This document shows, piece after piece, positions 38,321 through 46,681 of a DNA stretch of 64,000 nt. The stretch is from PALSA-894 sp963828625 (GTDB taxonomy: Bacteria > Pseudomonadota > Alphaproteobacteria > Rhizobiales > Xanthobacteraceae), in NCBI GenBank assembly GCA_963828625.1, contig CAWHEX010000002.1, forward strand, positions 310,001 through 374,000. The letters are read 5' to 3'. Position 1 is the first letter of the stretch; the number at the start of each line of letters is the position of its first letter. Below the pieces are notes generated by a model. It was not told the DNA's origin, did not search any database, and saw only the letters and a program-made list of their open reading frames with translations. The translations under genes and the position numbers were made by a program.

Positions 38321-39828
38321 GCACGCATGCGGACATCTTCGTCGTCGGCGCGGGCCCGGCCGGTCTCACCGCCGCCTATTGCCTGACCAAGGAAAACCCG
38401 TCGGTCATCGTGATCGAGAAGGATCCGGTGTACGTGGGCGGCATCAGCCGCACGGTCGAATACAACGGATTCATGTTCGACATCGGCGGACACCGTTTCT
38501 TCTCCAAATCGAAGGAAGTGGTCGATCTCTGGAAGGAGATCCTGCCCGACGATTTCATCGAACGGCCGCGCGTATCGCGCATCTATTACGGCGGCAAATA
38601 TTATTCGTATCCGCTGAGCCCTTTTGAAGCACTCGCGAATCTCGGCCTGTTCACCAGCGCGGCATGCATGCTGTCGTTCGCGTACGCGAAAGCGTTTCCG
38701 ATCAGGAATGCGATGAGTTTCCATCAGTGGGTCCGCAACCAGTTCGGCGAGAAGCTGTTCTCGATCTTCTTCAAGACCTACACCGAGAAGGTGTGGGGCA
38801 TGTCGTGCGACGAGATCTCTGCCGACTGGGCGGCGCAACGCATCAAGGGGCTCGACCTCGGTGTTGCCCTGATGAGTGGATTGAAGCGCGCGAAGGCTGG
38901 CGGACCTGTGGTCAAGACTTTGATCGAAAGCTTCCAGTATCCGCGCCTCGGTCCGGGCATGATGTGGGAAGCGGCCTCGCGCAAGATCCAGAAGCGTGGC
39001 GGCAAGGTGCTCAGGGGCCGCGATCTGCGGAAGCTCTCCTACGATCATGCCGGCAAGCTCTGGCACATCGAGGTTTCCTGCATCGATGGGGGCACCGAGA
39101 GCTACACGGCGAACCACGTGATCTCTTCCGCGCCGGTGCGCGAGCTGGTCGAGAAGATCACGCCGGTTCCGGTTTCTGTCTCGTCCGCGCGCGAGCTGCG
39201 CTATCGCGACTTCCTCACCGTCGCCCTGATGGTGAAGAAGCCCGATCTGTTCCCCGACAACTGGATCTACATCCACGATCCGTCGGTGAAGGTTGGCCGG
39301 GTGCAGAACTTCCGCTCGTGGTCGCCCGAGATGGTGCAGCCCGGCATGAGCTGCCTCGGGCTCGAATATTTCTGCTTCGAGGGCGACGGTCTGTGGAATG
39401 CGCCCGACGCTGAGCTGATCGCGCTTGCGAAGAAAGAGATCGCCAAGATCGGGCTGATCGCGGAGTCGGATGTCACCGACGCTTGCGTGGTGCGCCAGCC
39501 GAAGGCCTATCCGGTCTACGACGAGGACTATCGCGAGAATGTCGCGACGATCCGGCAGGACCTCGAAGGACTGTACCCGACGCTGCACATGGTCGGCCGC
39601 AACGGCATGCACAAATACAACAACCAGGACCACGCCATGATGACCGCGATGCTGACCGCAAAAAACATTGTGGCCGGCGCCCGCGTCTACGACATCTGGA
39701 ACGTCAACGAGGACGCCGAGTACCACGAGGCCGGCGGCTCGGGCGTGAAGGAAGCGCTCGGCTCCGAGCGTCTGGTGCCGCAGAAGGCAAAGCCCGCCGA
39801 CAAGTCCGCCGAAACCGCGGCCGCCTGA
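38317..39828 (+). CDS. FAD/NAD(P)-dependent oxidoreductase, UDP-galactopyranose-mutase-like
   Basis: A 503-residue flavoprotein. The N-terminal dinucleotide motif is DIFVVGAGPAGLTAAYCLTK, followed by EKDPVYVGGISRTVEYNGFM and FDIGGHRFFSKSKEV, the HRFF region typical of UDP-galactopyranose mutase and the related protoporphyrinogen-oxidase-like family. KTYTEKVWGMSCDEISADWA is the next conserved block. The C-terminal ~60 residues are charged and low-complexity. Neighbouring membrane glycosyltransferase-like genes suggest a role in surface-sugar formation. Galactofuranose synthesis itself is not proven. Confidence 0.82.
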   Translation: MSTHADIFVVGAGPAGLTAAYCLTKENPSVIVIEKDPVYVGGISRTVEYNGFMFDIGGHRFFSKSKEVVDLWKEILPDDFIERPRVSRIYYGGKYYSYPLSPFEALANLGLFTSAACMLSFAYAKAFPIRNAMSFHQWVRNQFGEKLFSIFFKTYTEKVWGMSCDEISADWAAQRIKGLDLGVALMSGLKRAKAGGPVVKTLIESFQYPRLGPGMMWEAASRKIQKRGGKVLRGRDLRKLSYDHAGKLWHIEVSCIDGGTESYTANHVISSAPVRELVEKITPVPVSVSSARELRYRDFLTVALMVKKPDLFPDNWIYIHDPSVKVGRVQNFRSWSPEMVQPGMSCLGLEYFCFEGDGLWNAPDAELIALAKKEIAKIGLIAESDVTDACVVRQPKAYPVYDEDYRENVATIRQDLEGLYPTLHMVGRNGMHKYNNQDHAMMTAMLTAKNIVAGARVYDIWNVNEDAEYHEAGGSGVKEALGSERLVPQKAKPADKSAETAAA

Positions 39829-39872
39829 GCGGCTCTCCTTCCCGCGTCACTCTTTCCAGCGCCTGCCTGCTG
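39639..39872. repeat. long direct repeat, intact copy (partner at 36624-36859)
   Basis: This copy lies at the 3' end of the intact flavoenzyme gene. The two copies stand 3,015 bases apart in direct orientation and bracket the membrane-protein and flavoenzyme genes. Similarity starts and ends abruptly at both ends. Confidence 0.85.
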
Positions 39873-39883
39873 ACATCGACCGC

Positions 39884-39912
39884 CATTCATGTCATATTTC
39901 ATGACATGAATG
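39884..39912. promoter_or_regulatory. operator-like palindrome at the TetR start codon
   Basis: Perfect 12-bp arms (39884-39895 and 39901-39912) around a 5-base spacer, containing ATGTCA and TGACAT. The right arm contains the TetR ATG (39906-39908), so the regulator is probably self-repressed. Confidence 0.7.
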
Positions 39913-40524
39913 ATCACGTCTCCAAACCCCGCTACCACTCGCCGCTGCGCAGCCGGCAGAAGGAGCAGACGCGCGACCTCATCCTGAATGCGGTCGATGC
40001 GATCCTGCGCCGCGCGCCGGTGTCCGACGTGACGATCGCGGCGGTCGCGCGCGAAGCCGAGATCACCGAGCGGACGATCTATCGTCACTTCCCGACGCGC
40101 GAGGATCTGCTCAACGCCTCCTGGCGCCGGGCGCTGCGCGCCTTCATCCGCGGGCAGACCCAGCAGGTCGAGACGCTCGAGCAGATTCTCGACCTGACCC
40201 GCGCCGCGTATGAGAACTTCGACGCCAACGAGGGCATCGTGCGCGCGATCATCTCGGCGCCGGAGGGCGTGGAAGTGCGCAAGCGGCCGGCGGAAATCCG
40301 CCTCGACATGCTGCGCAAGGCTTACGGCAAGCTGCTTGCCGGCGTGCCGGAGGCCGACGCAAAAATCGTTCTGCTCGCGACCCACGCGCTCTCCAGCGCA
40401 TCCGTGTGGTCTCACCTGCGCGACTACTGCGGCGTGGACGGCAGCCGAGGGCGGCAGGATCGCCGCGCAGGCGATCGCGCTGATCGTCGAGGCCACCAAG
40501 GCACGCGCGAAGACTGCCGCCTGA
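39906..40524 (+). CDS. TetR/AcrR family regulator (one frameshift)
   Basis: A 205-residue dimeric repressor. The N-terminal DNA-binding helix-turn-helix is AAVAREAEITERTIYRHFPT at residues ~45-65, and the C-terminal ligand-binding half is variable as usual. One extra A near 40443 shifts the frame, and correction gives the tail AAQAIALIVEATKARAKTAA. The start codon lies in a 29-base palindrome. Downstream is an ECF sigma gene whose promoter carries a related palindrome, so that gene is a likely target. Confidence 0.87.
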
Positions 40525-40574
40525 CGGCCATCCGGACGCTCACCGACTCGTGATTTCTCTCCCGCTGGAACTTA

Positions 40575-40616
40575 TTGACAGTTCTACCAGACTGATGTCA
40601 GTATTAACTGACATCA
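40575..40616 (+). promoter_or_regulatory. promoter with overlapping palindrome upstream of the ECF sigma gene
   Basis: TTGACA (40575-40580) and CAGTAT (40599-40604), 18 bases apart. The 10-bp palindrome 40593-40602/40607-40616 (TGATGTCAGT...ACTGACATCA) overlaps the -10 and shares ATGTCA/TGACAT with the TetR start-codon palindrome. Confidence 0.55.
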
Positions 40617-40694
40617 AGCGTACGTAACTGCTCTCAAATGGTCAAATCCTCCCGAGGAGCCGAAACAGGCCCGGGGACATCCGGAGGAACCGCC

Positions 40695-41282
40695 ATGACG
40701 CGCCCCTTGATCCGCACTGAGCTGTGTCCCGACCGGCTTGTCCGGCTGATCGCTGCGACCGCCGCGCAGGACCAGACCGCTTTCGCCGAACTCTATGATC
40801 TTACCAAGCGCAAGCTGTTCGGCATCGCGCTCACCGTGCTGCACCGGCGCGACCTCGCCGAGGACGTCGTGCAGGAAGCCTTCCTGCGCATCTGGCGTCA
40901 TGCGGGGCGGTTCGATCCGGCGCGCGGTACCGCCATCACCTGGATGGCGACCATCGTGCGCAATCTCGCGATCGACGTGAAACGCTCGCCCGCCGCGGAA
41001 GCGACCGACGCCGAGGCGCTCACCGTGATCCCGTTCAACGGACGCAGCCCGCTCGACGAGATCGAGGCGAACGACGATCAGCGCCGCCTCAACGCCGTGC
41101 TCCGGTCGCTCGACCCGATGAAGCGCCGGCTCGTCGTCGCCGCCTACATTCACGGCGAAAGCCGCGAGGAATTGGCGGAGCGCTTCGGCGCGCCGGTGAA
41201 CACGATCAAGACCTGGCTGCGCCGCACAGTGCTCGACATCCGCGCCGCCGTGGAGATGGAAAGCACGCGCCACGTCGCGTAA
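40695..41282 (+). CDS. ECF-family RNA polymerase sigma factor
   Basis: A 195-residue sigma factor with region 2 (DLAEDVVQEAFLRIWRHAGR) and region 4 (SREELAERFGAPVNTIKTWL). ATG 40695 is chosen because a GGAGGAA Shine-Dalgarno lies at 40681-40688. Most ECF factors have an anti-sigma gene right after, but here alkB follows directly after 42 bases and no anti-sigma gene is near. It is probably controlled at transcription by the TetR upstream. Regulon unknown. Confidence 0.87.
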   Translation: MTRPLIRTELCPDRLVRLIAATAAQDQTAFAELYDLTKRKLFGIALTVLHRRDLAEDVVQEAFLRIWRHAGRFDPARGTAITWMATIVRNLAIDVKRSPAAEATDAEALTVIPFNGRSPLDEIEANDDQRRLNAVLRSLDPMKRRLVVAAYIHGESREELAERFGAPVNTIKTWLRRTVLDIRAAVEMESTRHVA

Positions 41283-41324
41283 ATCGGGTCGCGGGCCGGC
41301 GTGCGATGACCTATTTCATCCGGC

Positions 41325-41942
41325 ATGACCACGATCGCCTCCGGCGTCACGCTGACTGCAGGCTATCTCGACCGTGCCGCACAGGACGAAATGCTCGCCG
41401 CGGTGCGTGCCGTCGTCGCGGCCGCGCCGTTGTACGTGCCGCGCATGCCGCGCACCGGCAAACCGATGTCGGTACGCATGACGAATTGCGGCGCGCTCGG
41501 CTGGGTCACCGACGCGGAGCGCGGCTATCGCTATCAGGCGACGCATCCGGAAACCGGCGCGCCGTGGCCGCCGATTCCCGGCATCATCATGAAGGCGTGG
41601 CGGGACCTTGGCGGTTACCCGCATCCGCCCGAGGCGTGTCTCGTGAACTACTACGCGCCCGATGCCCGCATGGGCCTGCACCAAGACAAGGACGAGCAGG
41701 ATTTCGCCGCGCCGGTGGTGTCGCTCTCGCTCGGCGACACGGGACTGTTTCGCGTCGGCGGATTGAAACGCAGCGATCCGACGGTGTCGCTGCGGCTTGC
41801 CTCGGGCGATGCCGTGGTGCTCGGTGGTGAGGGGCGGCTCGCCTTCCACGGCGTCGACCGCATTCTTCCCGCGACCTCGACCCTCTTGCCGGAAGGCGGG
41901 CGGATCAATCTGACGCTGCGGCGGGTGACGAAGCCCACGTGA
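41325..41942 (+). CDS. alkB: AlkB-type DNA dioxygenase
   Basis: A 205-residue Fe(II)/2-oxoglutarate dioxygenase that removes alkyl groups from N1-methyladenine and N3-methylcytosine. The iron ligands are HQDKDEQD (HxD) and the His in AFHGVDR, the 2-oxoglutarate Arg lies in RINLTLRRV, and the nucleotide lid is in TGKPMSVRMTNCGALGW. At ~205 residues it is the E. coli-type length. It lies downstream of the ECF sigma gene and may belong to its operon. Confidence 0.93.
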   Translation: MTTIASGVTLTAGYLDRAAQDEMLAAVRAVVAAAPLYVPRMPRTGKPMSVRMTNCGALGWVTDAERGYRYQATHPETGAPWPPIPGIIMKAWRDLGGYPHPPEACLVNYYAPDARMGLHQDKDEQDFAAPVVSLSLGDTGLFRVGGLKRSDPTVSLRLASGDAVVLGGEGRLAFHGVDRILPATSTLLPEGGRINLTLRRVTKPT

Positions 41943-41962
41943 ACTACCGCACTTTTTCTTTC

Positions 41963-42011
41963 GCGAATGATCTTGTCCGAAAACCGGTTCCCACTTTTCG
42001 GGATCACTCGC
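41963..42011. repeat. rhizobial-type palindromic intergenic repeat, copy 3
   Basis: Arms 41963-41972 and 42002-42011 pair with one mismatch around CCGAAAACCGG and CCACTTTTCGG. The VOC gene stop codon (42004-42006) lies in the right arm. It separates two convergent genes. Confidence 0.85.
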
Positions 42012-42378
42012 TCGGCGTCATCCATCCCATCGTGTTGCCGGCACTGTCGTTGATGATCGCGATGCGCCCGACACCCGGAACCTCCCAGGGCTCGCGCACG
42101 ACCTGCCCGCCTTCGCTGGTCGCACGCGCGAGCGCCGTCGAGAGGTCCTTCACCGCCACATAGGCGAACCAGCCCTCACCGGTTTCCTGATCGCCGGCCT
42201 CGATCTGGTAGATGCCGGCGACCGATTCATCGCCCACCTTGGCGAGCCAGTAGGCCGCACCTTCGCCCTGTTCCATCGCCTCGAAGGTCCAGCCGAGCGT
42301 CGGCCCGTAAAAGCGCTTCGCGGCCTCCGCGTCGCGCGTCATCAGTTCGTTCCAGTAGAAGCTGCCGTTCGCCCACAT
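42004..42378 (-). CDS. VOC-family (glyoxalase-like) protein
   Basis: A 124-residue one-domain vicinal-oxygen-chelate protein. It starts MWANGSFYWNELMTRDAEAA and has FYGPTLGWTFEAM, YWLAKVGDESVAGIYQI and the metal-type tail IAIINDSAGNTMGWM, two beta-alpha-beta-beta modules in order. ATG 42378 is chosen because the longer frame is antisense-like. Relatives act in antibiotic resistance, dioxygenation or unknown chemistry. The stop is provided by a palindromic repeat. Confidence 0.83.
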   Translation of the reverse strand: MWANGSFYWNELMTRDAEAAKRFYGPTLGWTFEAMEQGEGAAYWLAKVGDESVAGIYQIEAGDQETGEGWFAYVAVKDLSTALARATSEGGQVVREPWEVPGVGRIAIINDSAGNTMGWMTPSE

Positions 42379-42478
42379 CCGCGCTTCCTCCCTCGACTTT
42401 CCCACAAGACTAGCATGCGGGATCGGCATTTGCCGTGGCCGCATTGTCGCCCATGTTCCGGCGATGTATGTCGCCGCC

Positions 42479-43429
42479 ATGAAGCACGCACGACACACCC
42501 TTTTCGCCGCGCTCGCAGGTCTTCTTCTGTTTGTGCTCCCGGCCTATGCGGCCGATCCGGTTTTCCCGGTCAATTCGCGCATCGGGCTTGTCCCGCCCGC
42601 GGGATTTACGCCGAGCGCGCAATTTAACGGTTTCGAGAATACGCAGGCGAGCGCCGCGATCCTCGTGGCCGAGCTTCCCGCGCAGGCCTATGCGGACATC
42701 GAAAAAAGCTTCACCGACGAGGCGCTGAAGTCGCGCGGCATGACGGTGGAGGTGCGCGAGCCGATCACGCTGAAGGACGGCCGCGGCTTCCTCGTCGCCG
42801 GTCCCGCCGGCGCGGCGGATGCGAGGCGGCACGACACCCTGATGGTGGCCAGTGTGTCCGGAATGACCGCGGTCGTCTCGGTGCAGATGATCGAGGCGAC
42901 GCGCGCCACGCTCGACGCAAAGACCATACGCGCCGCGCTCGAGACGATCGCGACCCGCACACAGGTGCCCGAGAGCGAGCGGCTTTCCGTGCTGCCCTAT
43001 AAGATCGGCGATCTGGCGAAATTCCGCGTCGTGCGCTCCGCCCGCGAGGGCGTCGCGATCCTGACCGACGGGCCGAACGACGAGGTCACCGCGGTCGAAC
43101 AGCCGTTCCTTTTGATCGCCGTCGCGCCCGGCGCCACGCCCAAGCCGGAGGAGCGCGATGCGTTCGCGCGCCGTCTGCTCGGCACCGCGCCCGGCATCAA
43201 GGACATAAAAATTTCCCGCTCCGAGCCGCTGCGCATGGGTCAGGCACAGGGCTACGAGATCGTCGCCGACGCCAAGGACGCGACGTCCGGCACCGACGTC
43301 ACCACCGTGCAGTGGGTACGCTTCGGTCAGTCCGGTTATCTGCAGATGTTCGCGATCGTACGGAAGACCGCGTGGGCGAGCGTCTTCCCGCGGTTGCGCC
43401 AGATCCGCGACTCGATCGAGCCGCGCTAA
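42479..43429 (+). CDS. secreted hypothetical protein
   Basis: About 316 residues with a Sec signal peptide (MKHARHTLFAALAGLLLFVL, cleavage likely after PAYA/AYAA). The mature part is alpha/beta, with no motif that I recognise, and carries two similar-looking halves (RIGLVPPAGFTPS near the start and GYEIVADAKDATSGTDVTT near the end). It is probably periplasmic. The start may be ATG 42464 or 42479. Its stop comes two bases before the convergent grpE stop. Confidence 0.7.
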   Translation: MKHARHTLFAALAGLLLFVLPAYAADPVFPVNSRIGLVPPAGFTPSAQFNGFENTQASAAILVAELPAQAYADIEKSFTDEALKSRGMTVEVREPITLKDGRGFLVAGPAGAADARRHDTLMVASVSGMTAVVSVQMIEATRATLDAKTIRAALETIATRTQVPESERLSVLPYKIGDLAKFRVVRSAREGVAILTDGPNDEVTAVEQPFLLIAVAPGATPKPEERDAFARRLLGTAPGIKDIKISRSEPLRMGQAQGYEIVADAKDATSGTDVTTVQWVRFGQSGYLQMFAIVRKTAWASVFPRLRQIRDSIEPR

Positions 43430-43431
43430 AC

Positions 43432-44043
43432 CTAATCGTTGTCGGTGTTGTCGTTCGCGGGCGGCTCGGCCGCCTGCGCTTTCGGCCCGCCCTTGGCGAT
43501 ACCGACCAGCGCGGGACGCAGCACACGCGCCGAAATCGTATAGCCGGGCTGAACCACCTGCACGACCGTGCCGGCCGGAACGCTCGGGTCCGGGACCTCG
43601 AACATCGCCTGATGCAGGTTCGGATCGAACTTCTGCCCCTTCGGCTCGAGCTTGGTGATGCCGTGCTTCTCCATCACCTTGATCAGTTCGCGCTCGGTCA
43701 GTTCCACGCCGTCGAGCAGCGCCTTCACGCCGGGCTCCGCCTTCTCGCGGATCTCGGCATCGAGCGCCTGCATGGCGCGGTCCATGTTGTCGGCGACGGC
43801 GAGGATATCGCGCGCGAAATTCGCGATGCCGAAGGTGCGCGCGTCGATGACCTCGCGCTCGGTGCGGCGGCGCATGTTCTCCATCTCGGCGAGCGTGCGC
43901 AGATGCCGGTCCTTCAGGTCCGCGACTTCCTTGGCGAGCAGCGCCACGGGGTCAACGGCTGCGGCCTCGGCGGGCGCAGCCTGCGCGGGCGTCTCGGGCG
44001 TGCCCGGCGCAGCCTCGTCGGCGCCGGCGGTAGGGTCCGTCAT
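43432..44043 (-). CDS. grpE: nucleotide exchange factor GrpE
   Basis: GrpE releases ADP from DnaK and acts as a thermosensor. A 203-residue protein with an Ala/Pro-rich N-terminal tail, a long coiled coil (RHLRTLAEMENMRRRTEREV), and the C-terminal beta domain ending VVQPGYTISARVLRPALVGI. It lies 71 bases downstream of hrcA on the minus strand, the usual alphaproteobacterial order, and both would respond to heat. Confidence 0.96.
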   Translation of the reverse strand: MTDPTAGADEAAPGTPETPAQAAPAEAAAVDPVALLAKEVADLKDRHLRTLAEMENMRRRTEREVIDARTFGIANFARDILAVADNMDRAMQALDAEIREKAEPGVKALLDGVELTERELIKVMEKHGITKLEPKGQKFDPNLHQAMFEVPDPSVPAGTVVQVVQPGYTISARVLRPALVGIAKGGPKAQAAEPPANDNTDND

Positions 44044-44114
44044 CGCTGTTTGATCCGGTTGCCGAATTCGTCCGGGATATCAGGACTCGGAGCGCAAAAA
44101 TCAAGCCTTTGTGA

Positions 44115-45224
44115 TTATTGGCCCGCCAGCACCTTGCTCACCACCTTGGCGGTGTAATCGACCATCGGGATGATGCGCGCGTAATTCAGCCGCGTCGGGC
44201 CGATCACGCCGAGCACGCCGACGATGCGGCCCTGCCCGTCGCGATAGGGCGACACGATCGTCGACGAGCCCGAGAGCGAGAACAGCTTGTTCTCCGAGCC
44301 GATGAAGATGCGCATGCCGTCGGCGGTTTCGGCGCGGCCGAGCAGATCGGCGACGCCGCGCTTGGTTTCGAGATCGTCGAACAGGAGGCGCACGCGTTCG
44401 AGGTCTTCGAGCGCATGCAGGTCTTCGAGCAGGTTCGCCTGCCCGCGCACGATCAGCTTGCGCTCTTCACTTTCACCGCCCGACCAGCTCGCGAAGCCCG
44501 CCGCGACAATGCGCTGGGTGAGCTGATCGAGTTCCGCCTTGCCGGCTTCGAGCGCGCGGTCGAGCTCGGTGCGCGCCTCCGCGATGGTGCGCCCACGGAT
44601 GCGTGCATTGAGGAAATTCGTCGCCTCGATGAGCGAGGAGGTCGGCAGCCCGGCCGGCAGCGTGACGACGCGGTTCTCCACCTGTCCGTCTTCGGCGACC
44701 AGCACGACCAGCGCACGCTCCGGTTCGAGCCGCACGAATTCAATGTGCTTGAGCCGCGTGTTCGACTTCACCGCCAGCACGACGCCGGCGGCGCGCGTCA
44801 ACCCGGACAGAAGCCCGGAGGCTTCGTTCAACACCGCATCGACAGACTTCGCCGTGCCGGCCGCCGCCACCTGCGCCTCGATCGCCTGACGGTCGCGCTC
44901 GGTCAGGTCGCCGACCTGCATCAGCGCATCAACGAAGAAGCGCAGGCCGCGCTCGGTCGGCAGCCGCCCCGCCGAGGTATGTGGCGCGTACACGAGGCCG
45001 GCCTGTTCGAGGTCCGCCATGACGTTGCGTACGGAGGCTGGCGAGAGCGTCATCGGGATCAGCCGCGCGAGATTGCGCGAGCCGACCGGCTCGCCGGTCG
45101 CCAGATAGCTCTCGACGATCTGGCGGAAAATCTCGCGCGAGCGCTCGTTCAGTTGCGCGAGGCCAGCCTGCGGGGCGCTGCTCGGAACGTCTTGGGACAC
45201 CGGTGGCTCCGTTCGGACTCGCAC
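44115..45224 (-). CDS. hrcA: heat-inducible transcription repressor HrcA
   Basis: Represses groESL-type operons by binding CIRCE. A 369-residue protein with the N-terminal winged helix (RSREIFRQIVESYLATGEPV) and the central inserted dimerisation domain, ending VDYTAKVVSKVLAGQ. The start may be GTG 45224 or GTG 45200; the latter leaves a CTTGAA (45253-45248 on the minus strand) as a possible heat-shock -35. I saw no CIRCE sequence in the window. It is divergent from rph, as usual. Confidence 0.95.
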   Translation of the reverse strand: MRVRTEPPVSQDVPSSAPQAGLAQLNERSREIFRQIVESYLATGEPVGSRNLARLIPMTLSPASVRNVMADLEQAGLVYAPHTSAGRLPTERGLRFFVDALMQVGDLTERDRQAIEAQVAAAGTAKSVDAVLNEASGLLSGLTRAAGVVLAVKSNTRLKHIEFVRLEPERALVVLVAEDGQVENRVVTLPAGLPTSSLIEATNFLNARIRGRTIAEARTELDRALEAGKAELDQLTQRIVAAGFASWSGGESEERKLIVRGQANLLEDLHALEDLERVRLLFDDLETKRGVADLLGRAETADGMRIFIGSENKLFSLSGSSTIVSPYRDGQGRIVGVLGVIGPTRLNYARIIPMVDYTAKVVSKVLAGQ

Positions 45225-45328
45225 AATTGTCCATGAGGATAGCCCAATTCAAGCCGGGCCTTGTGATCTTGCGGCGGGCCACCTAAAAGCAGCGCCAATT
45301 CGCAACAACCAGAGCTTAAGGAACCTGA

Positions 45329-46042
45329 ATGAGGCCGAGCCGCCGACAGTCCGACGAGCTGCGCGCCGTGTCGCTCGACCGCGGGGTGGTGAAGTACGCC
45401 GAAGGCTCCTGCTTCGTGAAGTTCGGCGACACGCACGTGCTCGTCACCGCCACGCTGGAGGATCGCCTGCCGCCCTGGCTCAAGGGACAGGGCCGCGGCT
45501 GGGTGACGGCCGAGTACGGCATGCTGCCGCGCGCCACCAATGAGCGCACCCGCCGCGAGGCCTCTGCTGGAAAGCAAGGCGGGCGTACGCTGGAGATCCA
45601 GCGGCTGATCGGGCGTTCGTTGCGCACCATCGTCGACTTGCAGGTTCTGGGCGAGCGGCAGATCACGGTCGACTGCGACGTGATCCAGGCGGACGGCGGC
45701 ACGCGCACCGCGGCGATTACCGGCGCATGGGTCGCGCTCTCCGATTGCCTCAACTGGATGAAGGCGCGCGAGATGCTGCGCGGCAATCCGCTGCGCGACC
45801 ACGTAGCGGCTGTCTCGTGCGGTGTGCACAAGGGCGTCGCGGTGCTCGATCTCGACTATGCGGAAGACTCCGAAGCCGACACCGACGCGAACTTCGTGAT
45901 GACCGGTGCGGGCAATATCGTCGAGGTGCAGGCGACCGCCGAGAAGGTCGCATTCAGCGAGGAGCAGCTCATGGCGCTGCTCGCGCTCGCCCGCAAGGGC
46001 ATCACGAAGCTCGTCGATCTCCAGAAGCTTGCCGTGATGTGA
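45329..46042 (+). CDS. rph: ribonuclease PH
   Basis: Phosphate-dependent 3'-to-5' exoribonuclease trimming tRNA 3' ends. A 237-residue protein with RRQSDELRAVSLDRGVVKYA at the start, GWVTAEYGMLPRATNER and the RSLRTIVDLQVLGERQITVD region, all signature segments. An AAGGAA Shine-Dalgarno precedes ATG 45329. The stop lies next to rdgB. Intact. Confidence 0.97.
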   Translation: MRPSRRQSDELRAVSLDRGVVKYAEGSCFVKFGDTHVLVTATLEDRLPPWLKGQGRGWVTAEYGMLPRATNERTRREASAGKQGGRTLEIQRLIGRSLRTIVDLQVLGERQITVDCDVIQADGGTRTAAITGAWVALSDCLNWMKAREMLRGNPLRDHVAAVSCGVHKGVAVLDLDYAEDSEADTDANFVMTGAGNIVEVQATAEKVAFSEEQLMALLALARKGITKLVDLQKLAVM

Positions 46043-46047
46043 GCGGG

Positions 46048-46681
46048 ATGCACCGCAAGATTACCGGCCGCCTCGTTATCGCGACGCACAATCCGGGCAA
46101 GCTCGTCGAAATGCGCGATCTGCTCGCGCGCTACGGCATCGAAGCAGTCTCCGCCGGCGAACTCGAAACTGCCCGAGCCGGAAGAAACCGGTACGACGTT
46201 TTCGGCGAATGCGCGGCTGAAGGCCGAGGCCGCCGCGCAGGCATCCGGGCTTCCGGCATTCGCCGATGACTCCGGGCTGGTGGTCGATGCGCTCGATGGC
46301 GCGCCCGGCATCTATTCGGCGCGCTGGGCGGGCGAGAAGAAAGACTTCAAGCACGCGATGGAGCGGGTCGAGGCCGGCCTGCGCGAGCGCGACGCCTTCA
46401 CGCCGCAGCAACGCAAGGCTTACTTCATCTCGGTGTTGGCGGTCGCGTGGCCCGACGGGCATGTCGAGGAATTCGAGGGGAAGGTCGACGGCACGCTGGT
46501 CTGGCCACCGCGCGGCGAGAAAGGCTTCGGCTACGATCCGATGTTTCTCCCCGACGGCTTCGACCTTACATTCGGCGAGATGAGCGCCGAGCAGAAGCAC
46601 GGACTGCCGCCGAAGGGACAGGGCCTCTCGCATCGCGCCCGCGCTTTCCTCAAGCTCGCGGAGGCGTGCCTTGCCCGATAG
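46048..46681 (+). CDS. rdgB: XTP/dITP diphosphatase RdgB (one frameshift)
   Basis: Removes non-canonical purine nucleotides (XTP, dITP) from the pool. The N-terminal RLVIATHNPGKLVEMRDLLA and the FADDSGLVVDALDGAPGIYS loop are the family signatures, and the tail is KGFGYDPMFLPDGFD and AEQKHGLPPKGQGLSHRARAF. One extra A in 46166-46168 splits the frame between AGELEL and PEPEETGTTFSANA. Length 210 residues after correction. The start may be GTG 46039 or ATG 46048. It overlaps hemW. Confidence 0.94.

Noticed and set aside
45225..45328. CIRCE operator near hrcA
   Set aside because: No TTAGCACTC-N9-GAGTGCTAA was found here or upstream of dnaK. Only a loose CTTGAA is present.
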